The notes beneath the pieces are model-generated. The model was given only the letters and a program-made list of their open reading frames with translations. It did no database searches and was not told the origin of the DNA. Positions 1 to 9,639 of a stretch of 64,000 bases of DNA are shown here, one piece after another. The translations under genes and the position numbers were made by a program. The stretch comes from Piezodorus guildinii (Eukaryota; Arthropoda; Insecta; Hemiptera; Pentatomidae): positions 16,994,635 through 17,058,634 of the forward strand of contig CM041294.1 in assembly GCA_023052935.1 (NCBI GenBank), read 5' to 3'. Each line of letters begins with the position of its first letter. The first letter of the stretch is position 1.

Positions 1-285
1 TTTGTTTATTTATTTAACGTCACTTTATGCTACTATGGCTAATCGGACGATGCTACAGTGGGAGTCATAAATTTTGCCTATCTAGGTTTTATTAGGATAG
101 GGATCTTTAATGAGTACCTGACATCGCACAGGCTCGGGACCACCTTTTAACTTCCCCTCCGAAGGACGGCGTAACTAAGGATTTTCCACTCCCATTAAAA
201 AATCCTAGGACCACCTGCGGGTTTGAACCCGTAACCTTTAGCATGGGAGGCTGTTACGCTAGCCACCCAGCTACAAGTGATCCCT
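1..285 (-). mobile_element. tRNA-derived SINE, family 1, copy 1 (5' head at right)
   Basis: Read on the minus strand, the element opens with a tRNA-like head: a box A-like TAGCTGGGTGG and, about 40 bases on, a box B-like GGGTTCAAACCC. A ~200-bp body follows, ending in GTGACGTTAAA and an A/C-rich tail. The same ~285-bp unit recurs at 1296-1581, 7737-8026, 8188-8454, 23934-24197 and 33326-33606. The tail touches the window edge, so the left boundary is uncertain. Such SINEs carry an internal RNA polymerase III promoter and depend on a LINE for retrotransposition. Confidence 0.8.
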
Positions 286-596
286 GATACTCAAGTGTAT
301 ATGCAGGAGCTTTATGAATTCCGGATACGTAACCTCATTTGATATTATATTTCGTTTTAAAATATTCCTTATGCGCTTTTCTGAAGGCATGTCAGAAAAG
401 CGCAGAATATCAGATTTATATTCCACATATCAATCTCGTTAAAGGCATATTGTGCGATAAGATAAGCATACCTTGGGGTTTCAGTTACACAAACTGTTTT
501 ACTAGCAGAAACTTTGTCCCCTATATCTATAGGACAGATTATTTCGTCTATGAGTTTTTTTTTTCTTTTCTACTTTCTCTGGTGCGACAGGCCATG

Positions 597-868
597 TAGG
601 CCCTTGGCCTGGTGGTACAATCTCCTGGGAGAATATATTCACGATTCACGATGAGATTTTACAGGGCAGGGTCATCGCTTCTTACGCCTATTTTTGTGAG
701 TAGCTACCATTTGGCTGACGGGTCTCACATACCCGGGGAAGAGGCAGTGAGTGAAACCCCATTTAATTATATCCTTATAAAAGGCCCGCTGGGACTGGGA
801 TTCGAACTTAGAACCTCTAGCACGGGATACTACCGTTGTAGCCAATTTAGATATTCAGGTAACATTAT
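597..868 (-). mobile_element. Probable tRNA-derived SINE, family 3 (single copy seen)
   Basis: On the minus strand a box A-like TGGCTACAACGG (about 844-831) is followed by a box B-like AAGTTCGAATCCC (about 809-797), the spacing expected of a tRNA-related promoter. A ~200-bp unrelated body runs down to about 597. I see no second copy in this window, so the boundaries are estimates. An open frame on the plus strand here is a chance frame. Confidence 0.45.
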
Positions 869-879
869 ATCCCATTTAG

Positions 880-945
880 CATGGAGTGTAGTTGAACTTT
901 TAAACCTTCGGGTTCGGTAAGCCTATTATTATTATTATCATTATT
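880..945 (+). mobile_element. Short 3' end of an RTE-like LINE with (ATT)n tail
   Basis: The stretch ends AACCTTCGGGTTCG followed by GTAAGCC and an ATT repeat. The same terminal sequence, reverse-complemented, closes the RTE-like fragment at 34131-34855. The last codons read NLRVR-stop in both places. RTE-clade LINEs commonly end in short tandem repeats rather than poly(A). Only the final ~65 bp are present, a severe 5' truncation. Confidence 0.5.
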
Positions 946-1281
946 GTTTAATGCAATTGATCATCAATTAGCTGTTCTGTCAGAAAACTCAATTTATTCC
1001 TTCCTGGGAAGTTCAATAAATTATAGATTGAAATATCTATGATCTATTCTTTTTCTCAGTCAGAGAGGAATTTTAACTTTAAGTTAATATGTAAAATCTT
1101 CATAAATTGGTTATAGAAGTAGTTAATTTTTCGCCTGTATCTCGTTTCCTCTGCCCTAATGATGTATTACGTAACTTGGTTAGAGTATTACGTTACTTAG
1201 TTAGAAATTGGCATTCGTTAAAATCGTTCTTTTTTATTTTTTTATTTCTAGGTTCATTAAATTTGATCAATTACTATCATA

Positions 1282-1295
1282 GTAATCATTAGTTT
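1282..1295. repeat. Target-site duplication of SINE copy 2, left
   Basis: GTAATCATTAGTTT occurs here and again at 1582-1595, immediately flanking the SINE. A 14-bp exact duplication fits LINE-type target-primed insertion. Confidence 0.85.
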
Positions 1296-1581
1296 GTATG
1301 TTTGTTACTTTAACGCCACTTTATGCTGGTGTGGCTAATTGGATGATGCTTCAGTGGGAGTTATAAATTTTGTCTATCCAGGTTTAATTAGGATAAGGAT
1401 CTTTAATGAGTACCTGACATCGCACAGGCTCGGAATCACCTTTTTACGTCCCCTCCGATGAAAAGCATAACTAAGAATTTCTTACTCCCATTAAAATCTA
1501 CTAGGACCACCTGCGAGTTTGAACCCATCACCTTTGGCATAGAAGACTGTTATGCTGGCCACCCTGCTATAGATGATCCCT
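1296..1581 (-). mobile_element. tRNA-derived SINE, family 1, copy 2, full length with TSD
   Basis: This is a complete family 1 SINE of 286 bp in reverse orientation, with the tail at left and the tRNA-like head at right, bounded on both sides by the 14-bp duplication GTAATCATTAGTTT. The duplication fixes both ends of the family unit: the head starts AGGGATCA and the tail ends in an A/C-rich run. The body has several substitutions relative to copies 1 and 3, for example in the box B region (GAGTTTGAACCC in the written strand), so it is probably not very recent. Confidence 0.85.
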
Positions 1582-1617
1582 GTAATCATTAGTTTACCTT
1601 GTATATTAATCATATGA

Positions 1618-1935
1618 CAGAGGCGTAGTCTAGTGGATAGAGCACTTTCTCCAGGTCCTGGGTTCGAATCCGGGATGTGGCAGGATATTATTTATTCTGT
1701 TTTTTCGGCCGGGAGAAGGGGGGGGGGTGAACTTAGGGTATAGAGACCCTCTAAGGGCAGGATCCAGCCTCTTTAAAGTGGGTACCCGGGTACCCAAAAT
1801 TAGGGAAAAACCTGACGGCTAAACGTGATCAAGGCCTAATCACTTAATTGCACAGGCGTTGGCCTAGAATCAGTACGAATCTCTATATGTACTGAGCCCA
1901 AGACCCTTCATGGGTTGTAGAGATACAGGTTTATA
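1618..1935 (+). mobile_element. tRNA-derived SINE, family 2, copy 1
   Basis: A tRNA-like head shows box A TAGTCTAGTGG (1626-1636) and a perfect box B GGTTCGAATCC (1661-1671). A ~250-bp body follows with a G-run near 1720 and a conserved block ending GGGTTGTAGAGATACAGG. A second, head-truncated copy lies at 11391-11655 and a degenerate head near 8498-8560. Despite the good box B this is not a tRNA gene, because no 3' acceptor strand closes the cloverleaf and the body is repeated elsewhere. Confidence 0.65.
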
Positions 1936-2455
1936 TTTTTATATTATTATATTATATATTGTATATATATTTTTTTATCAATTATATATTTTTAATTTTT
2001 TTAATATAGAGTGCTTATTGCTCTTAAACTTCGTTTTATGATCAAGGCATCTTACATAATGAGAAGAACGGTATAATCCAGGACAATTTGCAAAGAAGAG
2101 GAGAGGCAGAAAGGCGTTGGATGTTGAGGAACCATTAGTCCCCCGCGGTCTAACGAATGTCGTAACCTTAACGAGATCGTCACTCCTTGACGTCTCATTA
2201 CAGCAACCACGTTTTGTTTCCTCTCATTAGGTGAATATTATTTGTGCCCCGCCACTTTCGCCTCCGTCATCTCCATCATGACCAGGTAGAGTTAGGTCAG
2301 GAAAGGAAATGGTTATTTTTGTAAAAAGGAGTATCATAAAACGATAGGGCTTTATACCTCATTTAATTAATGGAAAGGAAGAAGGATTCGTTACGAGTCG
2401 TTCAAAAATCTGAAATTTTTACTGAAACTTTTACTAAAACCACATTTACTGATAG
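1936..2455. other. Spacer without recognised feature
   Basis: An AT-rich run (1936-2010) is followed by ordinary sequence with no long open frame and no repeat that I could match elsewhere in the window. Confidence 0.4.
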
Positions 2456-3209
2456 AAAAATCTGGTGCGGGCAACACACGACCTTCACTTACCTCCATTT
2501 TTACAATCAATGAAAGAATTTTCAAAAACAGATAGAGATAAAAATAAGTGAAACTATTGAGGAATTCTTTAAATTGAATTTATATTAAAATATGTGTTTT
2601 ATTAAAAAATCTATTATATTATTATCTAAAATAATCAGTTAGTTTATGTTCATTTCATCACTCTCTATTAACTTTCAAAAGCTTGTGTATGATATAATAT
2701 GTTTTCTAAAATCTTTAGCTTTCCAACGGTATATCATACATGTATATTACTGCTCTTATGTTCAAAAACGAAAAATTGCATTAAAAAAATATTTTTTCTG
2801 TTTTCTCCTTTAGTTGGGTATCGAATTTATTCAATTTTTTTATTTACATGTTTTTCATCAGCGTTAACAAGAAAATATAGTTATTTTTATAGAATCTACA
2901 AAATCAAAGGTACTTTAGAGAAAGAAAATTTAAAATATCGGCATTTAAGCCCTGTCAGACCATTTTAATCAGAATAAAACCTACATGGTATTAAAGCTAA
3001 TTAAATTTTACATCGATATGGCGAGTTTAATCAAAATCGTCGGAACCGTTATGGAGAAAATCGAAAAAAGGTGCAAAATGCATAGTATAAAGTGGCTCTT
3101 CTGGTAAGCTCATTTTGATGAAAAAAGTTTTGTCAGGTCTCGGTCGTATAGTTGTCTTAAATACGAAATTTCAGTTTCATAGGACTTACTGTTTCCGCCT
3201 GGGAGTTAC

Positions 3210-3240
<31 letters not shown>

Positions 3241-3245
3241 TGGCG
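2455..3245 (-). repeat. Unclassified interspersed repeat X, copy 1
   Basis: On the minus strand this reads from a (CA)n-bearing segment (3212-3238) through a long conserved body to the end block TTGCCCGCACCAGATTTTT. The same blocks recur at 12352-12552, 14068-14942, 19085-19983, 23622-24577, 28066-28864 and, more diverged, 57060-57320. This copy lacks the distal ~150 bp beyond the microsatellite. A frame of 89 codons inside it is not conserved in the other copies, so I do not call a gene. Confidence 0.7.
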
Positions 3246-3882
3246 TAGGCGAATGAATGTAAAAATAATTAATTGATCAGATAAATCATTTGATTTATTT
3301 ATATTTTAATTATTCTTGTATACTTCATTATAATAATGACAAATATATGCAAATATATAGATATTTTTGAATATATATAAAATAAGGGTATATAAAAAGA
3401 GAAGAAGAAACGTAAAAAGAATTTTATAATTTTTTTAAAGAAGATAAACGAATACTTTAAACGTGGGTTTACATTATCATAATTTGTATTTTGTGGGTCT
3501 AATGATTGAAGGTAATTTTTGTTTTGTTGAAGAACCATTCAATAATTATTTGAAAAATATGTTCATAGCTGAACCAGGAAAACGTTTCAGGGAAGTCTCC
3601 ATTATTTCTGCTCTCCTTTAATTTATACCGATAGAACGTCATAGATTCAGATCTTTTCCTGGTTTGTAATATTGAAATTCCGACTTTTTTTGCAATTTTT
3701 TTGGATAGATCCTCGTTTTTTTCAGTTTCCCTATTAGAATTGAGTGATATTCTGCAAAGTTTTATTATAGATTTTGTTGTCCATAATATAAAAAATAGAA
3801 GTTAATAAACGACCTTAGAAAACAATAAAACTATGGACTGTAACATTTAATCTACTCAAAACTATCATCAAAAAAAAAAAAA
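3246..3882. other. AT-rich spacer
   Basis: No protein similarity or repeat match is visible. The stretch ends in an A-run (about 3870-3882) that adjoins the Jockey fragment and may hide its target-site duplication. Confidence 0.4.
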
Positions 3883-4582
3883 GCACAGTCCTCTCTACTT
3901 ACGCTGATGATACCTGTGTGCTATCCGTGAATAATGATCCTATTGTTGCTTCCCAAATCCTACAGAGCCATGTATCCGCCATCGCAGAATGGTGTCACAA
4001 TTGGAGAATCAAAATAAATCCCAATAAATCACCTTCACTCTACGGCGTAAACCTATGACTTCCTGTCCCGCTGTTTTCTTTAATCATACCCCACTCATCA
4101 CTGTAGAACAAATACGATACCTTGGACTTCACCTTGACAAACGTCTTATATGGAATCCTCATACAAGACTTAAACGACAAGAAACTGCTCGAAGATATCG
4201 ACTATTAAAACACTTACTTGACAAACGATCAAAACTCCCTTTTTACTTTAAAAAATTCATTTGCACAACGATTATTAGAACTATTTGGACTTATGGCGTC
4301 GAGCTATGGGGGTCCACTAAACCATCGAATTCCTCCCGCATCCAATTCTTGCACTCCAAAATCCTTCGACAAATCCTCGACGCTCCTTACTTTGTTCCTC
4401 CGAGGCGTCTAAAAAGGCGGTGGCCTCGGGACCTCCTAAACAAATAAACATTGAAGTACTACCGCTGGTAGATTTTTCTCATGACTTTTCAAGCCTGTAA
4501 ATTGTCTGTAAATAGCACATTTACTTATTGTACTATGGAAATTGTAGAATTGTAAATTTCAATAAAAGAAAAAAAAAAAAAA
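3883..4582 (+). pseudogene. Jockey-clade LINE, truncated 3' copy with internal deletions
   Basis: The fragment aligns with the last third of ORF2 of the full-length element at 48110-53088. It starts just before the reverse-transcriptase YADD motif (TACGCTGATGAT near 3900) and ends with the shared 3' UTR and an A-tail (4561-4582). About 10 bp are missing near 4030, breaking the frame, and roughly 140-150 bp are missing near 4395, where TACTTTGT joins directly to CCTCCGAGGCG. The frame 4055-4447 is the readable part of the thumb and C-terminal region. The copy cannot encode an active enzyme. Confidence 0.85.
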
Positions 4583-5082
4583 GTGGTTGTGTAGTAAAAT
4601 ATTTGATCCGAGAAAATACTCTATGAACGTTGTGCATACATATGCAGCCTCTCTCTTTTCGGTCCCAGATCCCTTCAGAGAAAATCATAATAAACAAAGA
4701 ACGTGGCCGATAAGATCGAGCTAGTAGAACATCCTTGAGAAAGGGAAGCGGTCCCGAGAGCTTTGGCTGACAATGGTAGCGAAGATGCAGAAGCAGATAG
4801 CATTCTAGGACATGTGTGCAAAAGTATAGCCACTTTATCGGAGATTGGTTCTTGAATCTCAATGCTAGGAGAGGTTACCTTATCTTCCTTAATGATATCT
4901 AGTCCATATCTGATTTAAAGAACGTGGTGTCACGTAGAAATTGCATTTCATCTTTTACGCCTTCGGGAGATTTAAAATAAATGGATGTTTAGGAACGGAT
5001 GATGTGACATCATAATTCATAGATATTTGGTCATACGTTTAATTTTATATTCCTTATTAAAGAGAAAAATTATTATATAAAG

Positions 5083-5083
<1 letters not shown>

Positions 5084-5140
<57 letters not shown>
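5084..5140. repeat. (TA)n microsatellite
   Basis: An uninterrupted run of alternating A and T. A similar run occupies about 5380-5468. Confidence 0.95.
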
Positions 5141-5143
<3 letters not shown>

Positions 5144-5376
5144 CATAATAATAATAACTTTATTTATTTGTTTTTAGGGCAAACCCCATACAAATAGAAC
5201 TGGCTGGCACAGCACAATTAATAAATTTATCACCAAAAAATATACATTATTAATTACAATTCGATTAAATATTTAAAACAAAAACAACAAAACCAATATA
5301 CAGCAATAAGCATAAAGGTGCTGCTATCTTTATGATTACTTTCCTCCAACATATACAATAACATAAACTAAATATA

Positions 5377-5379
<3 letters not shown>

Positions 5380-5459
<80 letters not shown>

Positions 5460-5468
5460 GATATATAT
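5380..5468. repeat. (TA)n microsatellite with one GTA interruption
   Basis: Alternating TA with a single G near 5433. No gene lies between the two TA runs. Confidence 0.95.
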
Positions 5469-6122
5469 GTATAAAATATGCCCAATTTTTAGAATTAGGG
5501 TTTCCTTGCCATTGAGAGATAGATGGATAGATAAGCATGTTTCTTTACAGTGCCTAGAAAATACAAAATACTGGAAACGAATTCCGTCTCCCAGGAAGTT
5601 AGTTTATTTATTATATATTATTAAAAAAAAAAAAAAAAACTTACAATCAACAAAACAAAAAAGATGAATAAAAATTATACACTATTGTCAAAATATAGTG
5701 GGATTGTTTACTTGTTTCTCATATAGAATTAACAAAATATAAATACAGCATATCTGTAACAATTTGTTTTCTGTTTATTTATTTATTGTAGTTGAATTCC
5801 TTAATTAAAAAATCTCTATAGTTTACAGCACATTGCATGAATCTATACAATGAGTACCAATTATTTTCATTTAAAATTTCTATTATTTTGTTTTCAGTTA
5901 AAATACTCTCTCCAAAATCCTTTTTCCTAAAATTATTAAATCAGCCCTTGTTTTAAAAACCATTCTTATTAAATCTGTATTGTTTTTATGTAGTCAACAC
6001 TATAGTCTAGCTTCTTATGGATAAGATGATGTTCGGCACCAATAACGGAGATTATTATCTCGTTTTTAAAATATTCCTTGGCTGCACCTTTTAAATTAAC
6101 CACCTGACTCTTCCACCTCGCC

Positions 6123-7018
6123 ACTACAATTTTTGTTTTTCATGCCTTCAAGATCCTTATATGGACTCCCTATCAAATGGTCAGCTAAATGGCCTAAATC
6201 TTCTGCTAATTTTGTCCACTCCTTTAGCCAACTACAATTTTTGTTTTTCATGCCTTCAAGGTCCTTATATGGACTCCCTATCAAATGGACAGCTAAATGG
6301 CCTAAATCTTCTGCTAGTATGGTCCACTCCTTTAGCCAACTACAATTTTTGTTTTTATGCCTTCAATGTTCTTATATGGACTCCCTATCAAATGGACAGC
6401 TAAATGGCCTAAATCTTCTGCTAGTTTTGTCCACTCCTTTAGCTGACTACAATTTTTGTTTTTCATGCCTTCAAGGTCCTTATATGGACTCCCTATCAAA
6501 TGGTCAGCTAAATGGCCTAAATCTTCTGCTAATTTTGTCCACTCCTTTAGCCAACTACAATTTTTGTTTTTCATGCCTTCAAGGTCCTTATATGGACTCC
6601 CTATCAAATGGACAGCTAAATGGCCTAAATCTTCTGCTAGTATGGTCCACTCCTTTAGCCAACTACAATTTTTGTTTTTATGCCTTCAATGTCCTTATAT
6701 GGACTCCCTATCAAATGGACAGCTAAATGGCCTAAATCTTCTGCTAGTTTTGTCCACTCTAGCTGACTACAATTTTTGTTTTTCATGCCTTCAAAGTCCT
6801 TATATGGTCTCCTTATCAAATGGACAGCTAAATGGCCTAAATCTTCTGCTAGTTTTGTCCACTCCATTAGCCAACTATAATTTTTGTTTTTCATGCCTTC
6901 AAGGTCCTTATATGGACTCCCTATCAAATGGACAGCTAAATGGCCTAAATCTTCTGCTAGTTTTGTCCACTCCTTTAGCCAACTACAATTTTATTTTTTC
7001 ATGCCTTTAAGGTCCTTA
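6123..7018. repeat. Tandem array of a 108-bp unit, eight full copies plus a partial
   Basis: The landmark ACTACAAT (ACTATAAT in one unit) begins units at 6123, 6231, 6339, 6446, 6554, 6662, 6766, 6874 and 6982, giving spacings of 108, 108, 107, 108, 108, 104, 108 and 108. Units 1-3 and 4-6 pair up by shared variants (unit 2 with 5: AGTATGGTCC; unit 3 with 6: a one-base loss in the T-run), so a three-unit block was duplicated as a whole. Because 108 is 36 codons, long frames stay open on both strands. On the minus strand the 36-residue repeat contains WLKEWTKLAEDLGHLA, which looks protein-like, but one-base losses in units 3 and 6 break it. I treat it as a satellite or minisatellite, possibly derived from a repetitive coding exon. 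Confidence 0.9.
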
Positions 7019-7726
7019 TTATTACACATATATAACGTAAAAATAAGAATGGGTTCTTGCCATTGTACGTATCGGATGAAGAGGTCAGCAAATGATGTGT
7101 ATTGGGAACTATTGTATTAATGTTTTAACAACTACAGCCCTAAGGACAATACCTGTAATACTCTACTATTACCTTGCTTATTGTTACCCAATGTAGACAG
7201 AAGGTCTTTAACGTAGTCTGACGCATTGGAGCCGCATTCAGTAGCTACCAGAGTAAATAATTCATTAAACCTGAACACGAGGGCAGATTTGTATAACATT
7301 GTTGCGATAACAAAGGCAGTTGCTAATGCTAGGTATTAATAAGGCAGAGATAAAACAAAGCAGGTAAGAGGAGGCTGGTGAAATCCCATAAAAAGCATGG
7401 CCGCTCACCCTCGCCCCCGGAGATAACCTTTAACACCAGATTAAAAGCGCACACCTCTGAGGCTCTAGCTTTGTAGAGTCCTCGTTATAGAGCTCCTTTC
7501 TTTATATAATGACATCAAATTATTTAAAATACTATCTCTCATAATTATACTCTTTTCAACTGACGGTAATAAAGATAAAGGTCTTCTCTTATCTTTAGTT
7601 TATATTTGGAATTAATGTTTGTAACAAAATTTATGAAGTGAAAAACCTAGTAATCTTATAAAAGTTATATGGTTTGATATGCCCCTCCCCCACACATTAA
7701 TTTTAAATGATATAAAAAAAAAACCA
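7019..7726. other. Spacer without recognised feature
   Basis: Mixed-composition sequence between the tandem array and a SINE. I see no frame, motif or repeat I can support. Confidence 0.4.
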
Positions 7727-7736
7727 CATATATTTA

Positions 7737-8026
7737 GGGATCACTTGTAGCTGGGCGGCTAGCGTAACAGCCTCCCATGCCAAAGGTCACGGGTTCAAAC
7801 CCGCAGGTAGTCCTAGGATTTTTTAATGGGAGTAAAAAATCCTTAGTTACGCCGTCCTTCGGAGGGGACGTTAAAAGGTGGTCCCGAGCCTGTGCTATGT
7901 CAGGTACTCGTTAAAGATCCCTATCCTAATAAAACCTGGATAGGCAAAATTTAGGACTCCCACTGTAGCATCGTCCGATTAGCCATAGTTGCATAAAAGT
8001 GACGTTAAACGAATAAACAAGCAACC
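7737..8026 (+). mobile_element. tRNA-derived SINE, family 1, copy 3, full length with TSD
   Basis: The head AGGGATCACTTGTAGCTGGG is followed by box A-like TAGCTGGGCGG and box B-like GGGTTCAAACCC, then the common body and the GTGACGTTAAAC tail with a short A/C-rich end. The 10-bp sequence CATATATTTA flanks it at 7727-7736 and 8027-8036. This is the cleanest plus-strand copy and the best reference for the family. Confidence 0.85.
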
Positions 8027-8187
8027 CATATATTTAAACTTTATAGATGAGGCGTTTGCTATCAAAACCAGCTCATTCCAGTTTTGAAAATTTTACAGGA
8101 GAGACGAAAAACTTCTCACAGTTCTAAAGCTAAAGTTTTTTTGTTTTTTTTTAATTGTAGATATATAACCCATTTAATTCCGATCTT

Positions 8188-8454
8188 TGGGATAACCTGT
8201 GGCAGATTAGCTAGCATAACAACCTTCTATGCCAAAGGTTGTTCAATTCAGGTTCAAACCCGCAGGTGGTTCTCGGATTTTTTAATGGGTGGTAAAAACG
8301 TAACAAGATGGTCCCGAGCCTGTGCGAAGCCAGGTACTCGTTAAAGATTCCTATCCTAATAACACTTGGATAGGTAAAATTTAGGACTTCCACTGTAGCA
8401 TCGTCCGATTAGCCACAATTGCATAAAGTGACGTTAAATATATAAACAAACAAA
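8188..8454 (+). mobile_element. tRNA-derived SINE, family 1, copy 4, diverged
   Basis: The head is degraded (GGGATAACCTG then ATTAGCTAGC), but box B-like GGTTCAAACCC and the body through GTGACGTTAAA are clear. About 20 bp are missing from the middle, where the TTAGTTACGCCGTCC block of copy 3 should be. I saw no convincing target-site duplication. Confidence 0.75.
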
Positions 8455-8497
8455 CTCCGTTCTTAAAATGAATTTAAAAACTTTTAAGTAAAGTTGG

Positions 8498-8560
8498 GGA
8501 GCGACGTGGTCTAGTAGATAGAGAACTACTCTACTGTACCACCTAGAATTTGACCAGTTT
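8498..8560 (+). mobile_element. Degenerate tRNA-like head, SINE family 2 fragment
   Basis: GACGTGGTCTAGTAGATAGAG resembles the head of the SINE at 1618 (GGCGTAGTCTAGTGGATAGAG), but the box B (AGAATTTGACC) is decayed and no body follows. Confidence 0.35.
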
Positions 8561-9029
8561 TTTTAGTTTCTTAGTAATAGCATCTTCTTTTTTATTTTTA
8601 GCCTCAGTAATTACTCCCATTAATTTAGTGTAATTACACTAATTAAGTTGGAATGAGCTGGTTTTGATGCAAAAACATGGTTTTTCTAGTTTTTTTGGTC
8701 AATAAAAATGTGGGAAATTGTTTTTTTTCCAGTTTACAATTAATGTTATTGTGGTTTTTCATGAATTTTAAAGAATAACACCCACTTAACACTTTCAACT
8801 GGTCTGAAATTTCACAGTTTGAGACATAAAATTTGGTACAATTTGAAAAAGGTCAAAAATTGCAAACCCAAATGGAACAGAATGTTTTTTATTTATTTAT
8901 CAAAGAGAAATATTATGAACAAAGTGCAGAATGCAAGGGGAGAAAGGAAAGAAGGGTCGTTATTTAAATGAAACAGTTGTCATCGTAATCCATCGGCTCA
9001 CACTTAACTATACCGGAAAAAATACTTCG

Positions 9030-9428
9030 TCACCTGAAGATTGTTCGTCTCATGCTCTTCCTGATACATAGACCAAAGTGTGGTAATGTTAAATCAGGCC
9101 TCACATAAACCCTCTTGGAACTCTTCTCTCGACAGTAATGACTTTCGTTGCATTTCAACTTTTTCACAAACGATGTGACAGCAATTTTTTTCTTAGCATG
9201 AGTTCTTTTATTTTCTGTCCCCACCCTTTCACCACACTCTTTCCGGATTGAAAATTTCGATGGACAACACCCTGAACCCGGTTTTTGGAGATCATGAAGA
9301 TACTGAGGTACAAGGTTATCTGCGAGATGGATGCGAGCGGTCCTGGCGGGAGATGGCAAAAGCTTGGAATGAGCTGGATTTGAGCTATATCCCTTCGTCA
9401 GGTTATGAAGGACCCTCCAAACTTTCAA
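9030..9428 (-). pseudogene. Unrecognised charged protein fragment inside the inverted-end element
   Basis: A 132-codon minus-strand frame. Its second half (about residues 65-120) is rich in Lys, Arg and Cys, with a run KCNESHYCREKSSKRVYV that resembles, from memory, a protein encoded by repeated elements in insect genomes. That resemblance is unverified. The first ~50 residues look like non-coding read-through and overlap the repeated CAGCTCATTCCA motif. Its position between inverted ends suggests a transposon gene piece. I do not assign a function. Confidence 0.3.
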
Positions 9429-9639
9429 AATATGCGAAAAAGATGGATTTTAGAAAAAAATGGAATGAGCTGGTTTTGATAGCAGATATACGCCTCAGAT
9501 ATACTATCTGACCCACCTTGCAAACGTTCTTCAGCCATAGCAATAATTTCTAGTGAATATTTTGATAGTTAAATATAAAAATACGATTTTATTGTGTGTG
9601 CGGAGATGGGTCTGAGACTACTGCACAGATGTGAGGATC

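Larger units (their letters stand above)
8049..9496. mobile_element. DNA transposon remnant with ~45-bp inverted ends, carrying a nested SINE
   Basis: The left end (8049 on) reads GAGGCG then TGCTATCAAAACCAGCTCATTCCA. The right end (down to 9496) carries the same sequence inverted. AGAT lies just outside both ends (8045-8048 and 9497-9500), a candidate 4-bp target-site duplication. The core motif CCAGCTCATTCCA, or its complement, also occurs internally near 8651 and, slightly altered, near 9368. A minus-strand frame (9030-9428) lies inside. Family 1 SINE copy 4 is inserted at 8188-8454. I could not assign a superfamily. Confidence 0.55.

Noticed and set aside
1621..1690. Possible tRNA gene with good box A and box B
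   Set aside because: No acceptor-stem pairing at the 3' side, and the segment is the head of a repeated SINE.
2699..2968. 89-codon frame inside repeat X
   Set aside because: The frame is not kept in other X copies and is simply hydrophobic AT-rich translation.
3212..3238. (CA)n run as a possible CRISPR-like or regulatory repeat
   Set aside because: A simple dinucleotide microsatellite that recurs at the same place in other repeat X copies. No CRISPR array is present anywhere in the window.
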